NCBI RefSeq assembly: GCF_009796285.1
Contig: NZ_CP047020.1
Span: 1,116,001 to 1,180,000 of the forward strand
Direction of reading: 5' to 3'
Source of the DNA: Streptomyces broussonetiae
GTDB taxonomy: Bacteria; Actinomycetota; Actinomycetes; Streptomycetales; Streptomycetaceae
Length of the DNA: 64,000 nucleotides
Shown in pieces: positions 40,491-56,557 of this stretch. The notes beneath the pieces are model-generated. The model was not told the DNA's origin, did no database searches, and saw nothing but the letters and a program-made list of their open reading frames with translations. Position numbers and translations under genes: made by a program. The first letter of the stretch is position 1. Every line of letters starts with the position of its first letter.

Positions 40491-41963
40491 ATGTCCGACG
40501 CCCCCGCCCGGTCCGCCGGGACCAGCAGATCAGCTCCGCCGCGCCCGGGTGCCGTCGTCGCGGTGCTGGCCCTGGCCGGTATCACCGTGTCGCTGATGCA
40601 GACCCTGGTGATCCCGATCGTCCCGGAGCTGCCCGGCTACCTGCATGCCTCGGCGTCCGACGCCGCCTGGGCGGTCACGGCCACGCTGCTGGCCGCCGCC
40701 GTCGCCACCCCGGTCGCCGGCCGGCTCGGCGACATGTTCGGCAAGCGGCGGCTGCTGATGGCCGGCCTGGTACTGCTGGTGGCCGGTTCGGTGGTCTGCG
40801 CGCTCAGCGACGCACTGGTCCCGATGATCGTCGGCCGTGCGCTGCAGGGACTGGCCGCCGCCGTGGTTCCGCTGGGCATCAGCATCATGCGGGACGAACT
40901 GCCGCCGGAGCAGCTGGCCGGTTCGACCGCGTTGATGAGCGCCTCGCTCGGCGTCGGCGGCGCGCTCGGCCTGCCCGCCGCCGCGTTCCTCGCCGACCAC
41001 TACGACTGGCACGTACTGTTCTGGACCTCCGCCTCCCTCGGCGCCGTCGCCCTCGCGCTCGTCCTGTCCCTGGTGCCGGAGTCGAGCGTGCGCACCGGTG
41101 GCCGTTTCGACCTCGTAGGCGCGCTCGGCATCGCGGTCGGGCTCGTCCCACTGCTGCTCGCCGTCTCCAAGGGTGCCGACTGGGGCTGGGGCAGCGGCAC
41201 CACGCTCGGCCTGTTCGCGCTCGCGGTCGTCACCCTCGTGTCCTGGGGCTTCTTCGAACTGCGCACGGCCGCGCCACTGGTCGACCTGCGCACCACGGCC
41301 CGGCGCCAGGTGCTGTTCACCAACCTCGCCTCCATCGCGTTCGGTTTCTCGATGTTCGCGATGTCCCTGGTCCTGCCGCAGCTGCTCCAGCTGCCCACCC
41401 AGACCGGCTACGGCCTCGGCCGGTCCATGCTGACGGTGGGTCTGGTCATGGCCCCGCAGGGGCTGGTGATGATGGCCACGGCGCCCGTGTCCGCCATGGT
41501 CACCAGGGCTCGGGGGCCCAGGACCACGCTGATGATCGGAGCGGTGATCGTCGCGGCCGGTTACTTCCTCAACATCGCTTTGATGAGCGAGGTCTGGCAG
41601 CTGGTCCTCGTGTCCTGTGTCATCGGTGCGGGCGTCGGCTTCGCCTACGGCGCCATGCCGGCCCTGATCATGGGCGCGGTCCCGCCCTCGGAGACGGCCG
41701 CCGCGAACAGCCTCAACACGCTGATGCGGTCCATCGGCACCTCGGCGGCCAGTGCGGTCGCGGGGGTGGTCCTGGCGCAGATGACGGTCAGCCTCGGCGG
41801 GCATGCGCTGCCGTCCGAGAACGGCTTCAAGGTCGTCATGGCGATCGGCGGGGGCGCGGCCGTCGTCGCCTTCTTCCTCGCGTCCCTCCTCCCCCGCCAC
41901 CGCCCGGCCACGCCGGAACCTGCGGCGGAGCCTCTCGAACCGTCGGCCGAGACGGTCTCCTGA
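40491..41963 (+). CDS. MFS drug-efflux transporter (DHA2-like)
   Basis: A 490-residue membrane protein with about 14 hydrophobic helices. The motif GRLGDMFGKRRLL between helices 2 and 3 is the MFS motif A. The first helices (VAVLALAGITVSLMQTLVIP) and the long chain fit the DHA2 (14-TMS) drug:H+ antiporters, which export quaternary ammonium compounds, dyes and antibiotics. The start has GGAAGG upstream. Control is by the divergent TetR. A hairpin terminator follows. Confidence 0.9.
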   Translation: MSDAPARSAGTSRSAPPRPGAVVAVLALAGITVSLMQTLVIPIVPELPGYLHASASDAAWAVTATLLAAAVATPVAGRLGDMFGKRRLLMAGLVLLVAGSVVCALSDALVPMIVGRALQGLAAAVVPLGISIMRDELPPEQLAGSTALMSASLGVGGALGLPAAAFLADHYDWHVLFWTSASLGAVALALVLSLVPESSVRTGGRFDLVGALGIAVGLVPLLLAVSKGADWGWGSGTTLGLFALAVVTLVSWGFFELRTAAPLVDLRTTARRQVLFTNLASIAFGFSMFAMSLVLPQLLQLPTQTGYGLGRSMLTVGLVMAPQGLVMMATAPVSAMVTRARGPRTTLMIGAVIVAAGYFLNIALMSEVWQLVLVSCVIGAGVGFAYGAMPALIMGAVPPSETAAANSLNTLMRSIGTSAASAVAGVVLAQMTVSLGGHALPSENGFKVVMAIGGGAAVVAFFLASLLPRHRPATPEPAAEPLEPSAETVS

Positions 41964-41994
41964 GAAGGTCGGCCGGAGACAGTCTCCTGAGAAG
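41943..41994 (+). repeat. Imperfect tandem duplication at the end of the MFS gene
   Basis: Two copies of about 26 bases, each with a GAGACNGTCTC-type palindrome followed by CTGAGAAG. The first copy contains the stop codon of the MFS gene; the second lies after it. Probably a local duplication. Confidence 0.6.
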
Positions 41995-42012
41995 TCTCTG
42001 TGAAGGTCGGCC

Positions 42013-42044
42013 GCCCCGGTCGGCCCGGGAGCGCCGACCGGGGC
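42013..42044 (+). terminator. Terminator after the MFS gene
   Basis: Perfect 12-bp stem (42013-42024 GCCCCGGTCGGC with 42033-42044) and an 8-base loop, 50 bases beyond the stop. Confidence 0.85.
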
Positions 42045-42243
42045 GGGGGCGGGGCCGCCTCGGCGCACGCGTGGTCCACGCCCGCTTTGCCGGGCGACAG
42101 CGGTCGCCTCCGGACACCGGGCGCGGGGCGGGCTCGCCCCTGCCCTGAGCGCACACGAGCCCTGCGCCGCCCCGCGGGCCCGTTCAGGGGAACCGCCGGG
42201 CAAAGGCGCGTGCGGTCGCCGGATGCGGTCGAGACCTTCAGCC

Positions 42244-43233
42244 GTGACCGCCGTATCCCTGCCGCTCATCGCGCCGATGCTCGCCACCGCCGGCAGGCTG
42301 CCGCCCGCCGCCCAGGACGCGCGATGGGCGTACGAGACGAAGCAGGACGGCCAGCGGGCGATGGCCTATCTGCCCGGAGACGGCAGTGTGCGCCTGCGCG
42401 CCCGCTCGGGCGAGGACATCACCGCGGCCTATCCCGAACTCCGGCCGCTCGGCGGCGCCCTGGGCACTGCGCCCGCCGTGCTGGACGGCGAGGTGCTGGC
42501 CCTGGACGAGCGGGGCCGGGCCGACTTCCAGCTGCTGCAGAGCCGGATGGGCCTTGCGCACTCCCCCGCGCGGGCGGCGCGCCGAGCGGCCCAAGTGCCG
42601 GTCCACCTGGTCCTGTTCGACGTGCCCTACCTGGGGGAATCCCTGGTGCGGCAGCCGTACGCCCGGCGCCGGGCCCACCTGGAGGAGCTGGGCCTTACGG
42701 GGCCCTACTGGTCGACGCCCGGCGCCGTGACCGGGCACGGCGCCGAGGCGCTCGAGGCGACCAGGGAGCACGGTCTGGAGGGTCTGGTGTGCAAGCGGCT
42801 GGACTCGGTGTACGAGCCCGGGGTGCGCTCCCGCGCCTGGATCAAGATTCGGAACATGCGGACCGAGGACGTGATCGTGGGCGGCTGGCTGCCCGGCAGG
42901 GGACGGCTGGCCGGACTGCCCGGCGCGCTGCTGGCCGGTCAGCGCGACACGGGCGGCCGGCTGCGGTACGTCGGCGGGGTGGGCACCGGCTGGAGCGAGG
43001 CGGAGCGCGGGGAACTGGCCCGGCTGCTCGAGGCCGCCGCGAGCAGCCGGTGTCCCTTCGAACCGGTGCCGCGGATCGCCGGGGCCCACTGGGTGCTGCC
43101 CAGGCTGGTCGGCGAGGTCGGCTACAGCACCCGTACCCGGGCGGGGTTGCTGCGCCAGCCGTCCTGGCGGAGACTGCGCCCGGACCTCGCTCCGGAGGAC
43201 TCTGCGGCGGACCTGCCCGAAGACCTCCGATGA
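42244..43233 (+). CDS. ATP-dependent DNA ligase
   Basis: A 329-residue ligase. Motif I is KQDGQR with the nucleotide-accepting Lys33; DGEVLALDE is motif [12 protein letters not shown] is motif IV and WIKIR motif V. The OB-fold C-terminal domain ends with the [12 protein letters not shown] segment. This form resembles the stand-alone LigC/LigD-type ligases of actinobacteria involved in repair and end joining. No Ku, polymerase or nuclease gene is adjacent. GTG start. Confidence 0.88.
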   Translation: MTAVSLPLIAPMLATAGRLPPAAQDARWAYETKQDGQRAMAYLPGDGSVRLRARSGEDITAAYPELRPLGGALGTAPAVLDGEVLALDERGRADFQLLQSRMGLAHSPARAARRAAQVPVHLVLFDVPYLGESLVRQPYARRRAHLEELGLTGPYWSTPGAVTGHGAEALEATREHGLEGLVCKRLDSVYEPGVRSRAWIKIRNMRTEDVIVGGWLPGRGRLAGLPGALLAGQRDTGGRLRYVGGVGTGWSEAERGELARLLEAAASSRCPFEPVPRIAGAHWVLPRLVGEVGYSTRTRAGLLRQPSWRRLRPDLAPEDSAADLPEDLR

Positions 43234-43258
43234 GGGGCGGGGGGTCTATCGTGTGGGC

Positions 43259-44194
43259 ATGCCGGTTCCCGAACTGATCCGTATCGTCTCCCGCGACTCA
43301 CCCATGGCCCTGGCCCAGGTCGAGCGCGTCCGCGCCGAGTTGGCCGTGCTGCACCCCGGTGTACGCACCGAGGTCGTCCCGGTGAAGACCACCGGCGACA
43401 AGTGGCTCGGCGATCTGTCCAAGGTCGAGGGCAAGGGGGCGTTCACCAAGGAGGTCGACGCGGCGCTGCTGGCCGGGAAGGCCGATCTCGCGGTGCACTG
43501 CGTCAAGGACGTGCCCGCCGACCGGCCGCTGCCCGCCGGGACGGTGTTCGCCGCGTTCCTCAAGCGGGACGACATCCGGGACGCGCTGATCCACCCCGAC
43601 GGGCTCACCCTGGACGAGCTGCCGGCCGGCACCCGGATCGGGACCTCCTCCGTGCGCCGGATCGCCCAACTGGCCGCGACGCACCCGCATCTGGAGTGCG
43701 TGCCGTTCCGTGGCAACGACAACCGCCGGCTGGAGAAGCTGGCCGCCGGTGAGGCGGACGCGCTGCTGCTGGCGGTGGCCGGGCTGGAACGGATCGGCCG
43801 CACCGACGTGATCAGCGAGGTGCTGTCCACGGAGACGATCATGCCGCCCATCGGCGCGGGCATCCTCGCCCTGCAGTGCCGGGAGGACGATCCCGACGTC
43901 ATCGACGCGGTCAGCGGGCTCGGCGACCCGGACACGCACCGGGAGGCGACCGCCGAGCGGATGTTCCTGCATGTGCTCCAGGGCCACTGCAACAGCCCGA
44001 TCGCCGGGTACGCGCGCGTGGACCGCAGCGGCGAACTCTCCCTGCGGGCCTGCGTGTTCACGCCCGACGGCAAGACCCGGCTGAACGCCCACGAGTGGGC
44101 GGGCCGGCTCGATCCCGCCACCCTCGGCACCTCGGTCGCGGTGGCACTGCTCCGACAGGGCGCGCGCGAGATCATCGACGGCATCCCGCACTGA
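43259..44194 (+). CDS. hemC: Hydroxymethylbilane synthase (porphobilinogen deaminase)
   Basis: A 311-residue enzyme that joins four porphobilinogen units into hydroxymethylbilane, the linear precursor of haem, sirohaem and corrins. [35 protein letters not shown] and [11 protein letters not shown] are family signatures. Cys244 in [13 protein letters not shown] is the dipyrromethane-cofactor attachment residue (Cys242 in E. coli). The ATG is chosen over GTG 43253. No other haem genes are beside it, so it is probably a second copy, as in several streptomycetes. Confidence 0.9.
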   Translation: MPVPELIRIVSRDSPMALAQVERVRAELAVLHPGVRTEVVPVKTTGDKWLGDLSKVEGKGAFTKEVDAALLAGKADLAVHCVKDVPADRPLPAGTVFAAFLKRDDIRDALIHPDGLTLDELPAGTRIGTSSVRRIAQLAATHPHLECVPFRGNDNRRLEKLAAGEADALLLAVAGLERIGRTDVISEVLSTETIMPPIGAGILALQCREDDPDVIDAVSGLGDPDTHREATAERMFLHVLQGHCNSPIAGYARVDRSGELSLRACVFTPDGKTRLNAHEWAGRLDPATLGTSVAVALLRQGAREIIDGIPH

Positions 44195-44266
44195 CCTCAC
44201 TGACCGCGCGGGCCGTACGGCCGCTACGGGCGAGCGCCGTCGGCCCGGCCCGCGTCGAGGTCAGGG

Positions 44267-44791
44267 TCAGGTCGTGCCGGGTTCCGTCTGGTCCCGCAGG
44301 AAGGCGCTGACCTGGTGGGCCAGGCTGCCCTGTGCGGAGCCCGTGGGCGCGGTCGCGGCGGTCGCCTCCAGCAGACCGATGCCGCCCGCCCACAGGCGGC
44401 GCTCCGCCCACTCCTCGTCCACCCGAAGCTGCACCTGCACATCCACATGGGTGAGGTCCGCCTCGGGGGCGGCGGCGTAGAGCACGGCCGTGGCCCGGCG
44501 CAGCGGATAGACGTCGAAGCCCTCGATGAACTGGGAGTTGCGCCAGTCCATGAACGCGGCCTCGCCGTCCGGGCCGACGCGGACGTCGATCTGGCCGTCC
44601 TCCAGATGGATGCCGTAGTGCCGTGCGCCGCGGTTCTCGACGGTCACCCGGACGCTGAAGTACGTCAGCCCCGCCGCGGCGTCGTCGCGTCCGCGCGGCG
44701 GCTCCGCCGCCTCCAGGCGGTGGACGCGGACCCGCAGACCGGCATGCTCCTCGTACTCGTGCCAGTCCCCGACCACGTTCGGCTCGTACAC
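44267..44791 (-). CDS. Conserved hypothetical protein
   Basis: A 174-residue soluble protein starting at GTG (GAGAGGGG ribosome site). It appears beta-sandwich-like, with LTYFSVRVTVENRGARHYGI resembling DUF4352-like telokin domains, but without signal peptide or lipobox. A C-terminal Ala/Gly stretch follows. Unknown function. A good promoter with paired direct repeats is upstream at 44822-44867. Confidence 0.7.
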   Translation of the reverse strand: MYEPNVVGDWHEYEEHAGLRVRVHRLEAAEPPRGRDDAAAGLTYFSVRVTVENRGARHYGIHLEDGQIDVRVGPDGEAAFMDWRNSQFIEGFDVYPLRRATAVLYAAAPEADLTHVDVQVQLRVDEEWAERRLWAGGIGLLEATAATAPTGSAQGSLAHQVSAFLRDQTEPGTT

Positions 44792-44821
44792 AGTGCCCCT
44801 CTCGACCTTCGAGAGCTGCTG

Positions 44822-44867
44822 TCTATCTGTGCGCTCAGTGCACTGTCAAATGAGCAGAATGCACTGT
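44822..44867 (-). promoter_or_regulatory. Promoter with two TGCACTGT repeats
   Basis: On the minus strand TTGACA (44844-44849) and GATAGA (44822-44827) are separated by 16 bases, a housekeeping-type promoter for the gene ending at 44267. A palindrome CAGTGCACTG fills 44836-44845 inside the spacer. TGCACTGT occurs at 44839-44846 and again at 44860-44867, 21 bases or two helical turns apart: a probable operator pair. Confidence 0.65.
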
Positions 44868-45786
44868 GGCCAGGTGGTTCGCCCGCTTTGATCGCTGATC
44901 AAGCGCTGCCCAGGAAGAATCCGTTCAGGGCCGCTTTCGGCAGGGTACGCGCGCGTGCCGCACATCACGTCCGCGGCAAGATCACCGGGCCAGCCGGCCG
45001 AGCAACGACGACGCCGCGGCGATGCCGAGCGCGGCGGCGACCGCCAGCACCACGAAGTCGGGGGCGAGATGCGACGGCGTGCCGAGCAGCAGCCCGCGCA
45101 GCGCGTCGACCTGATAGCTCAGCGGGTTGACCTTGCTGACGGCCTGGAGCCAGCCCGGCATCACCGATACGGGGTAGAGGGCGTTGGAACCGAAGAACAG
45201 CGGCATGGTGATCGCCTGGCCGATGCCCATCAGGCGGTCGCGGCTGATCACGATGCCCGCGATGGTCATCGACAGGCAGGAGAAGAAGGCGGACGCGAGC
45301 ACGACGGCCGCGGCGACACCGAGCAGCTTGAGCGGGTTCCAGGTCAGCGCGACGCCCAGCAGGGCCGCGATGACGATCACGACGACGGCCTGGATCAGCG
45401 ACTTCACCCCGGCCGCGAACGCCTTGCCGGTGATGAGCGCCGAGCGGGGGGTCGGAGTGACGAGGAGTTTGTTCAGGATGCCGGCGTCGCGCTCCCAGAT
45501 GATCTGGATGCCGTAGAAGATCGCGATGAACATCGCGGACTGGGCGATGATGCCGGGCGCCATGAAGTCGATGTAGGGAATGCCACCCGTGGGTATCGCC
45601 CGTATGCGGGTGAAGGTCTGGCCGAAGATCAGCAGCCACAGTGCGGGCTGGACGGCACGGGTGTACAGCTCGGTGCGGTCGTGGCGCAGCTTCTGCAGTT
45701 CGACCGTGCACATGGCGACGACCCGGGCGGGCAGCAGCCGCCAGCCGGCGCGGGGCACGGGCGGGGTCAGCAGAAGGTCCGTACGG

Positions 45787-46709
<923 letters not shown>

Positions 46710-46713
<4 letters not shown>

Positions 46714-47165
46714 GGTTCCTCGGCCTCCTCGTGCAGGGTGACGGCCAGCTTGCGCAGCGCCGGCAGCGCCGCGCGCAGGGCCTCCCGGTCGGTCTCGTCG
46801 AGCCGCGAGACATGCCGGACGACCAGTTCGGCCCGGCGGCGCTGCCAGTCGGCGAGGCGCTTCTCCGCGGCCCCGGTGAGCAGCAGGCGCGCGGCCCGCC
46901 GGTCGGCCGGGTCGGTCTCCCGGAGCAGATATCCGCCCCTGACCAGTTGGTTGACCAGGGTCGACACGGAGTTGCTCGCCAGGTGCAGCGCCTTGGCCGC
47001 ATCCGAGATGCCGATGCCGGGCCGGGACTCGACCAGCCGCAGCAGCTCCACCTCGGCGCCGCGCAGCCGGGGCAGGGTGAGTCCGCCGCGCAGGCGCCGC
47101 CGGATCAGCCGCTGGATCCGCACCAGCGTGTCGGCCAGCTCCTCCGGGTAGGCCTCGTATTCCAC
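46710..47165 (-). CDS. MarR-family regulator of the ABC exporter operon
   Basis: A 151-residue winged-helix regulator (GISDAAKALHLASNSVSTLV; ETDPADRRAARLLLTGAA). It is the first gene of a MarR-ATPase-permease operon and probably represses it until the exported drug or a related ligand binds. It starts at GTG 47165. An inverted-repeat region lies immediately upstream, overlapping the start. Confidence 0.9.
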
Positions 47166-47199
47166 ATGAGAATATTATCTCTGCTACAGAGGTATGTGG
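47162..47199. promoter_or_regulatory. Inverted-repeat region at the MarR operon promoter
   Basis: Nested repeats: outer CCACAT (47162-47167) and ATGTGG (47194-47199); GAGA-ATATTA-TCTC (47168-47181); CTCTG-CTA-CAGAG (47179-47191). The AT-rich ATATTATC stands out in this GC-rich DNA and may hold the -10 box. A likely MarR autoregulatory site. Confidence 0.6.
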
Positions 47200-47284
47200 C
47201 CCAAAGGGAGGTCAAGGAGCGCAAACCGGTCCGCGCAGTGGACACTGGTGCCAGACCAGCCCCTAGAGGCAGGACACGACCGCC

Positions 47285-48090
47285 ATGAACCACGACACCT
47301 CCGTCGGCGGTGGACCGCGCAAACGAGACGTCGTGTCCACGCACTCCGTCTTCGGCGCCCCGTGCTGGGTGAGTCTGACCAGCCGTGACCTCGATGCCAC
47401 CCAGGAGTTCTACACGGCACTCCTGGGCTGGCGCTGGCGCGGTGCCAAGCTCGGCGACCACTTCCGCATAGCGCTGGCGGACGGGGTCCCGGTGGCGGGG
47501 ATCGCCGCCGTCGCGGCCATGTGGCACATGTCGGTCGCCTGGACGCCGTACTTCGCCGTGCCCGACGCCGACCTGGCCGTGGCCCGGGCCCGCGAGCGCG
47601 GCGGTACGGCGGCCGTCGGGCCGCTGTCCTTCGCGCCGGGCCGGGCCGCGCTGCTCGCCGACCGGGACGGGGCCACCTTCGGGATCTGGCAGGGGGAACT
47701 GGTGGGCAACTGGGAGGCGTGGCGGCGGGCGGCCCCGACCTTCATCCGGCTGCACACCCGCAACGCCTTCGACGCCGCGATGTTCTACGGCGAGATCCTC
47801 GACTGGGCGACCGGAGTGCCGGGCTGCTGCGAGGTGGAGTACGAGGGCGGCGAGGTCGTGCTGCGCAGCCAGGGCGACATCGTGGCCCGGATCGACTCCG
47901 GCGCGGCGGAGGCGGCACCGGATCCGTCCGTACGGCCGCACTGGCAGATCCATTTCTTCGTCGCGGACGTCGCGGGCTGTGCCCGCACGGCCGAGAAGCA
48001 CGGCGGCAGCGTGCTGAGCGAGGCGGAGGACGAGGCGATCCTGCGGGATCCGGACGGGGCGCAGTTCACGGTGACATCCCGCCGGGAGCG

Positions 48091-48094
<4 letters not shown>
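47285..48094 (+). CDS. VOC-superfamily protein with two glyoxalase-like domains
   Basis: A 269-residue protein made of two tandem vicinal-oxygen-chelate modules. The first begins CWVSLTSRDLDATQEFYTALLG, split here for readability at DATQ; the second includes AMFYGEILDW and HWQIHFFVADV. Such paired proteins are often annotated as hydroxylases or glyoxalase/bleomycin-resistance-like proteins; the substrate is unknown. It is divergent from the MarR gene and its stop overlaps that of the convergent glgX by four bases. Confidence 0.85.
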
Positions 48095-50231
<2,137 letters not shown>

Positions 50232-50235
<4 letters not shown>

Positions 50236-50744
50236 CGGCTGGCCTCCAGGGCGTCGTCCAGGGCACCGGCCGGGCCGGCCAGCACCACCACCGGGATGTC
50301 GCGCGGCACCGGCAGACCCTGCCGCAGGGTGGGCGCGGGGGCGGTGGGCACCAGCGGGACCCGCTGGCCGGCGCGGGCCCGCTGCGAGAACCAGATGATC
50401 TTGCTGCCGCTGTCCGAGGCGCAGCAGCCCCAGCCGTCGCTCATGGCGGCGATGTCCGCCAGGCAGGCGCGCAGGTCCTGGTCGGGGCGCAGATCGGGGT
50501 CGTCGTCACCGAAGGCGGTGATGAGGTGCTGTCCGTTCCACCACATCTCGATCGAGGTGTGCTTGTCGGACGCGTGCTGGTGGATCGCCCGCAACAGCAG
50601 TTCGGCGCCGCGGCAGACGGGTTCCGCCAGGTTGTCCAGGTCCCAGTAACGCAGGTGGGCGGCCAGGATGCGGCTGACCTGTCCCACCCGTTCCGGGCTG
50701 ACTTCCACGTCAAGGTGGTAGTAGCAGGGCACTGCGGTCTTCAT
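50232..50744 (-). CDS. RsbW-like ATP-binding protein
   Basis: A 170-residue protein resembling the HATPase domain of anti-sigma-factor kinases: an N-terminal segment with SPERVGQVSRILAAHLRYWD, RGAELLLRAIHQHA in the place of the N-box, and MSDGWGCCASDSGSKIIWF in the place of the G2 box. Key ATP-binding residues are not all clear (the usual Asn-box reads AELLLRAIHQ), so activity is uncertain. It starts at ATG after GAGGAG and overlaps glgX by four bases, implying coupled translation. A regulator tied to glycogen metabolism is the natural inference. Confidence 0.72.
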
Positions 50745-51049
50745 CGTCGCTTGCTCCTCACCGGCGAAGCTCGTGCTCCCCTCGCCTGTCCGGGAGGGAT
50801 CCCGAACACACAGCGTGAAAGCTGATCGCTTCTGAGTCACCCTCAACGGTGCGGGCACTACGCCATTCGTGCAACACGAGCGCCCGACACACCAACCGTG
50901 GTTGAAGCTCCAACAAGACGCTGCGTCGTCGTGCGTGCACCATAAGTGAAAGCCTCGATCGCCGTAACGGTGCCGTGCCCTTCCGCGCGCGGACGCCACC
51001 CGACCGTCGGGAACGCGCCCAGTCGAGAGCGTGAAAGGTGAAGAGGGCG
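50745..51049. other. Divergent intergenic region of the glycogen locus
   Basis: About 300 bases between the ATPase-glgX pair and the DUF5133-GlgE side. It must hold promoters for both directions. I found no clear palindrome or consensus promoter. Confidence 0.5.
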
Positions 51050-51349
51050 ATGCTGCTACCCGCCAAGGCCGAAGTGGCCCGGCAGTTGCGGCGTTATCGG
51101 GCGTGGGAGCGCGTGATGCTCGCCTCGCCCCACGACCGCACGGTCCGGGCCACGTTCGAGGACTCGGGTTACACGCTGTGTGTGCTGATGGGCAAGCGGT
51201 GCGCCCGCGAGGCGGCTGAGGCGGCCGAGCGCTATCTGCGCACCAACCTGGTCACCTACCTGCGCGAGCAGGACGGCCGGCCGCGATCGCGCCGGTCGGT
51301 GAGAAGAGCGCCGCCACCGGAGCGGCGTTCCACGGCGCCAAGCCCCTGA
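51050..51349 (+). CDS. DUF5133 protein
   Basis: A 99-residue protein with the DUF5133 core: MLLPAKAEVARQLRRYRAWE, then FEDSGYTLCVLMGKR. These small streptomycete proteins have no known function. The ATG at 51050 is chosen for its AAGAGGG site; GTG 51038 is possible. The C-terminal 25 residues are Arg/Pro-rich and may be disordered. It precedes glgE on the same strand by about 107 bases. Confidence 0.78.
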   Translation: MLLPAKAEVARQLRRYRAWERVMLASPHDRTVRATFEDSGYTLCVLMGKRCAREAAEAAERYLRTNLVTYLREQDGRPRSRRSVRRAPPPERRSTAPSP

Positions 51350-51456
51350 GCTGGCACCGTACAAGGCGTTCCCCTCGGGACCGACGTGAGCCGGTCCCTC
51401 TCGGATCGCGAAGCCGGGCCAGGTGCCCGGCTTCGCGCACGGCGGAGGTGAGATAC

Positions 51457-55160
<3,704 letters not shown>

Positions 55161-55188
55161 ACGCCCGGCGCCGAGGAAAGGACGCGTC

Positions 55189-56553
55189 ATGCCGAAGACC
55201 ATCACTGTCCCACCGAGAACCGCGGCCGGCGTCGAGGGGCCGCTGGCGTCGTTGAGCGGGCTGCTGCGCGAGTGGCTGCCGGGTCAGCGCTGGTTCGCGG
55301 GCAAGGACCGGCCCGTCACGGATCTGTCGGTGCTGTCCGTGACCGAGCTGTTCCCGGGGTGTCTGCATCTGCTGGTGCATGCCTCGCACGCGCCGGTGCC
55401 CACGCCCGGCGGCACGCCCCCGCCGGGCGACTGCTACCAGTTGCTGCTCGGCCTGCGCGAGCAGCCCGCCCCGCGGCTGGAGCGGGCGTTCATCGGACGC
55501 GCCGGACAGGGCCCGCTGGCCGGACTCGCGGTCTACGACGCGCTGCACGACCCGCGCTCGGCCCATCTGCTGCTGGAGCGGCTGCGGTGCCCCGGTACGG
55601 CGGGACCGCTGCGGTTCGAGACGGCTCCGGGCGCCGAGGTGCCCGGCGGGCTGCCGCCGCGCCTGCTGGACGCCGAGCAGTCCAACTCGTCGATCGTGTA
55701 CGGCGATTCGTTCATCCTCAAGGTCTTCCGCCGGATCCAGCCGGGCGTCAACCCGGACCTGGAGGTGTCGGCCGCCCTGGCCGCACAGGGGTGCACCCGG
55801 GTGCCGGCGCCGGTGGCCTGGTTCGGCACGAGCGAGCCGCAGCCCGCCACGCTCGGGGTGCTCCAGCCGTTCCTGCCGGACGCGACGGACGGGTGGACGC
55901 TGGCGCTGCGTGCGCTAGCCGCGGGCGACGACTTCACCGCCGAGGCCTGTGAGCTGGGCCGGGCCATGGCCGAGGTGCATCTGGCGCTGGCCGGGGCGTT
56001 CGGCCCGGCCGATCCGGGCGAGAACGGCCGTACGGCGCGGGCGATGAGCGCGCGGCTGGAGGCGGCCGCGCACGCGGTACCCGGGCTGCGGCCCTTCGTG
56101 CCGGGACTGCGGGCCGCGTTCGCGGCGCTCGCCACGTGCGACACCGGGCCGCCCGCCCAGCGCATCCACGGAGATCTGCACCTCGGCCAGGTGCTGCGGG
56201 CCGGTCGCGACTGGTTCGTCATCGACTTCGAGGGCGAGCCGTCCCGGCCGCTGGCCGAGCGGCGGGCCCCGCACTCCCCGGTACGGGACGTGGCGGGGAT
56301 GCTGCGCTCCTTCGACTACGCGGCCCGGCAGCGGCGCCCCTGGCGACCCGAATGGGCGCGCCGCTGCCGTGAGGCGTTCTGCGCGGGCTACGCGGCCCGC
56401 GCAGGCTGGGATCCACGCAAGAAGCACGCGCTGCTGCGCGCGCACGAGACGGACAGGGCGGTCTACGAGGTGCTGTACGAGGCGAGACACCGGCCGGACT
56501 GGCTGCCGGTACCGATGGCGGCGATCAAGCGACTAGCCGTGTGGGGAGGCTGA
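55189..56553 (+). CDS. pep2: Maltokinase
   Basis: A 454-residue kinase of the aminoglycoside-phosphotransferase fold. It phosphorylates maltose with ATP to maltose-1-phosphate, the substrate of GlgE. The Mak signature is visible: [13 protein letters not shown] at the N-terminus; [19 protein letters not shown]; and [10 protein letters not shown] with His327-Asp329, followed by [11 protein letters not shown] with the metal-binding Asp. It lies between treS and glgB, 4 bases before the latter. Confidence 0.94.
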   Translation: MPKTITVPPRTAAGVEGPLASLSGLLREWLPGQRWFAGKDRPVTDLSVLSVTELFPGCLHLLVHASHAPVPTPGGTPPPGDCYQLLLGLREQPAPRLERAFIGRAGQGPLAGLAVYDALHDPRSAHLLLERLRCPGTAGPLRFETAPGAEVPGGLPPRLLDAEQSNSSIVYGDSFILKVFRRIQPGVNPDLEVSAALAAQGCTRVPAPVAWFGTSEPQPATLGVLQPFLPDATDGWTLALRALAAGDDFTAEACELGRAMAEVHLALAGAFGPADPGENGRTARAMSARLEAAAHAVPGLRPFVPGLRAAFAALATCDTGPPAQRIHGDLHLGQVLRAGRDWFVIDFEGEPSRPLAERRAPHSPVRDVAGMLRSFDYAARQRRPWRPEWARRCREAFCAGYAARAGWDPRKKHALLRAHETDRAVYEVLYEARHRPDWLPVPMAAIKRLAVWGG

Positions 56554-56557
56554 CGTC

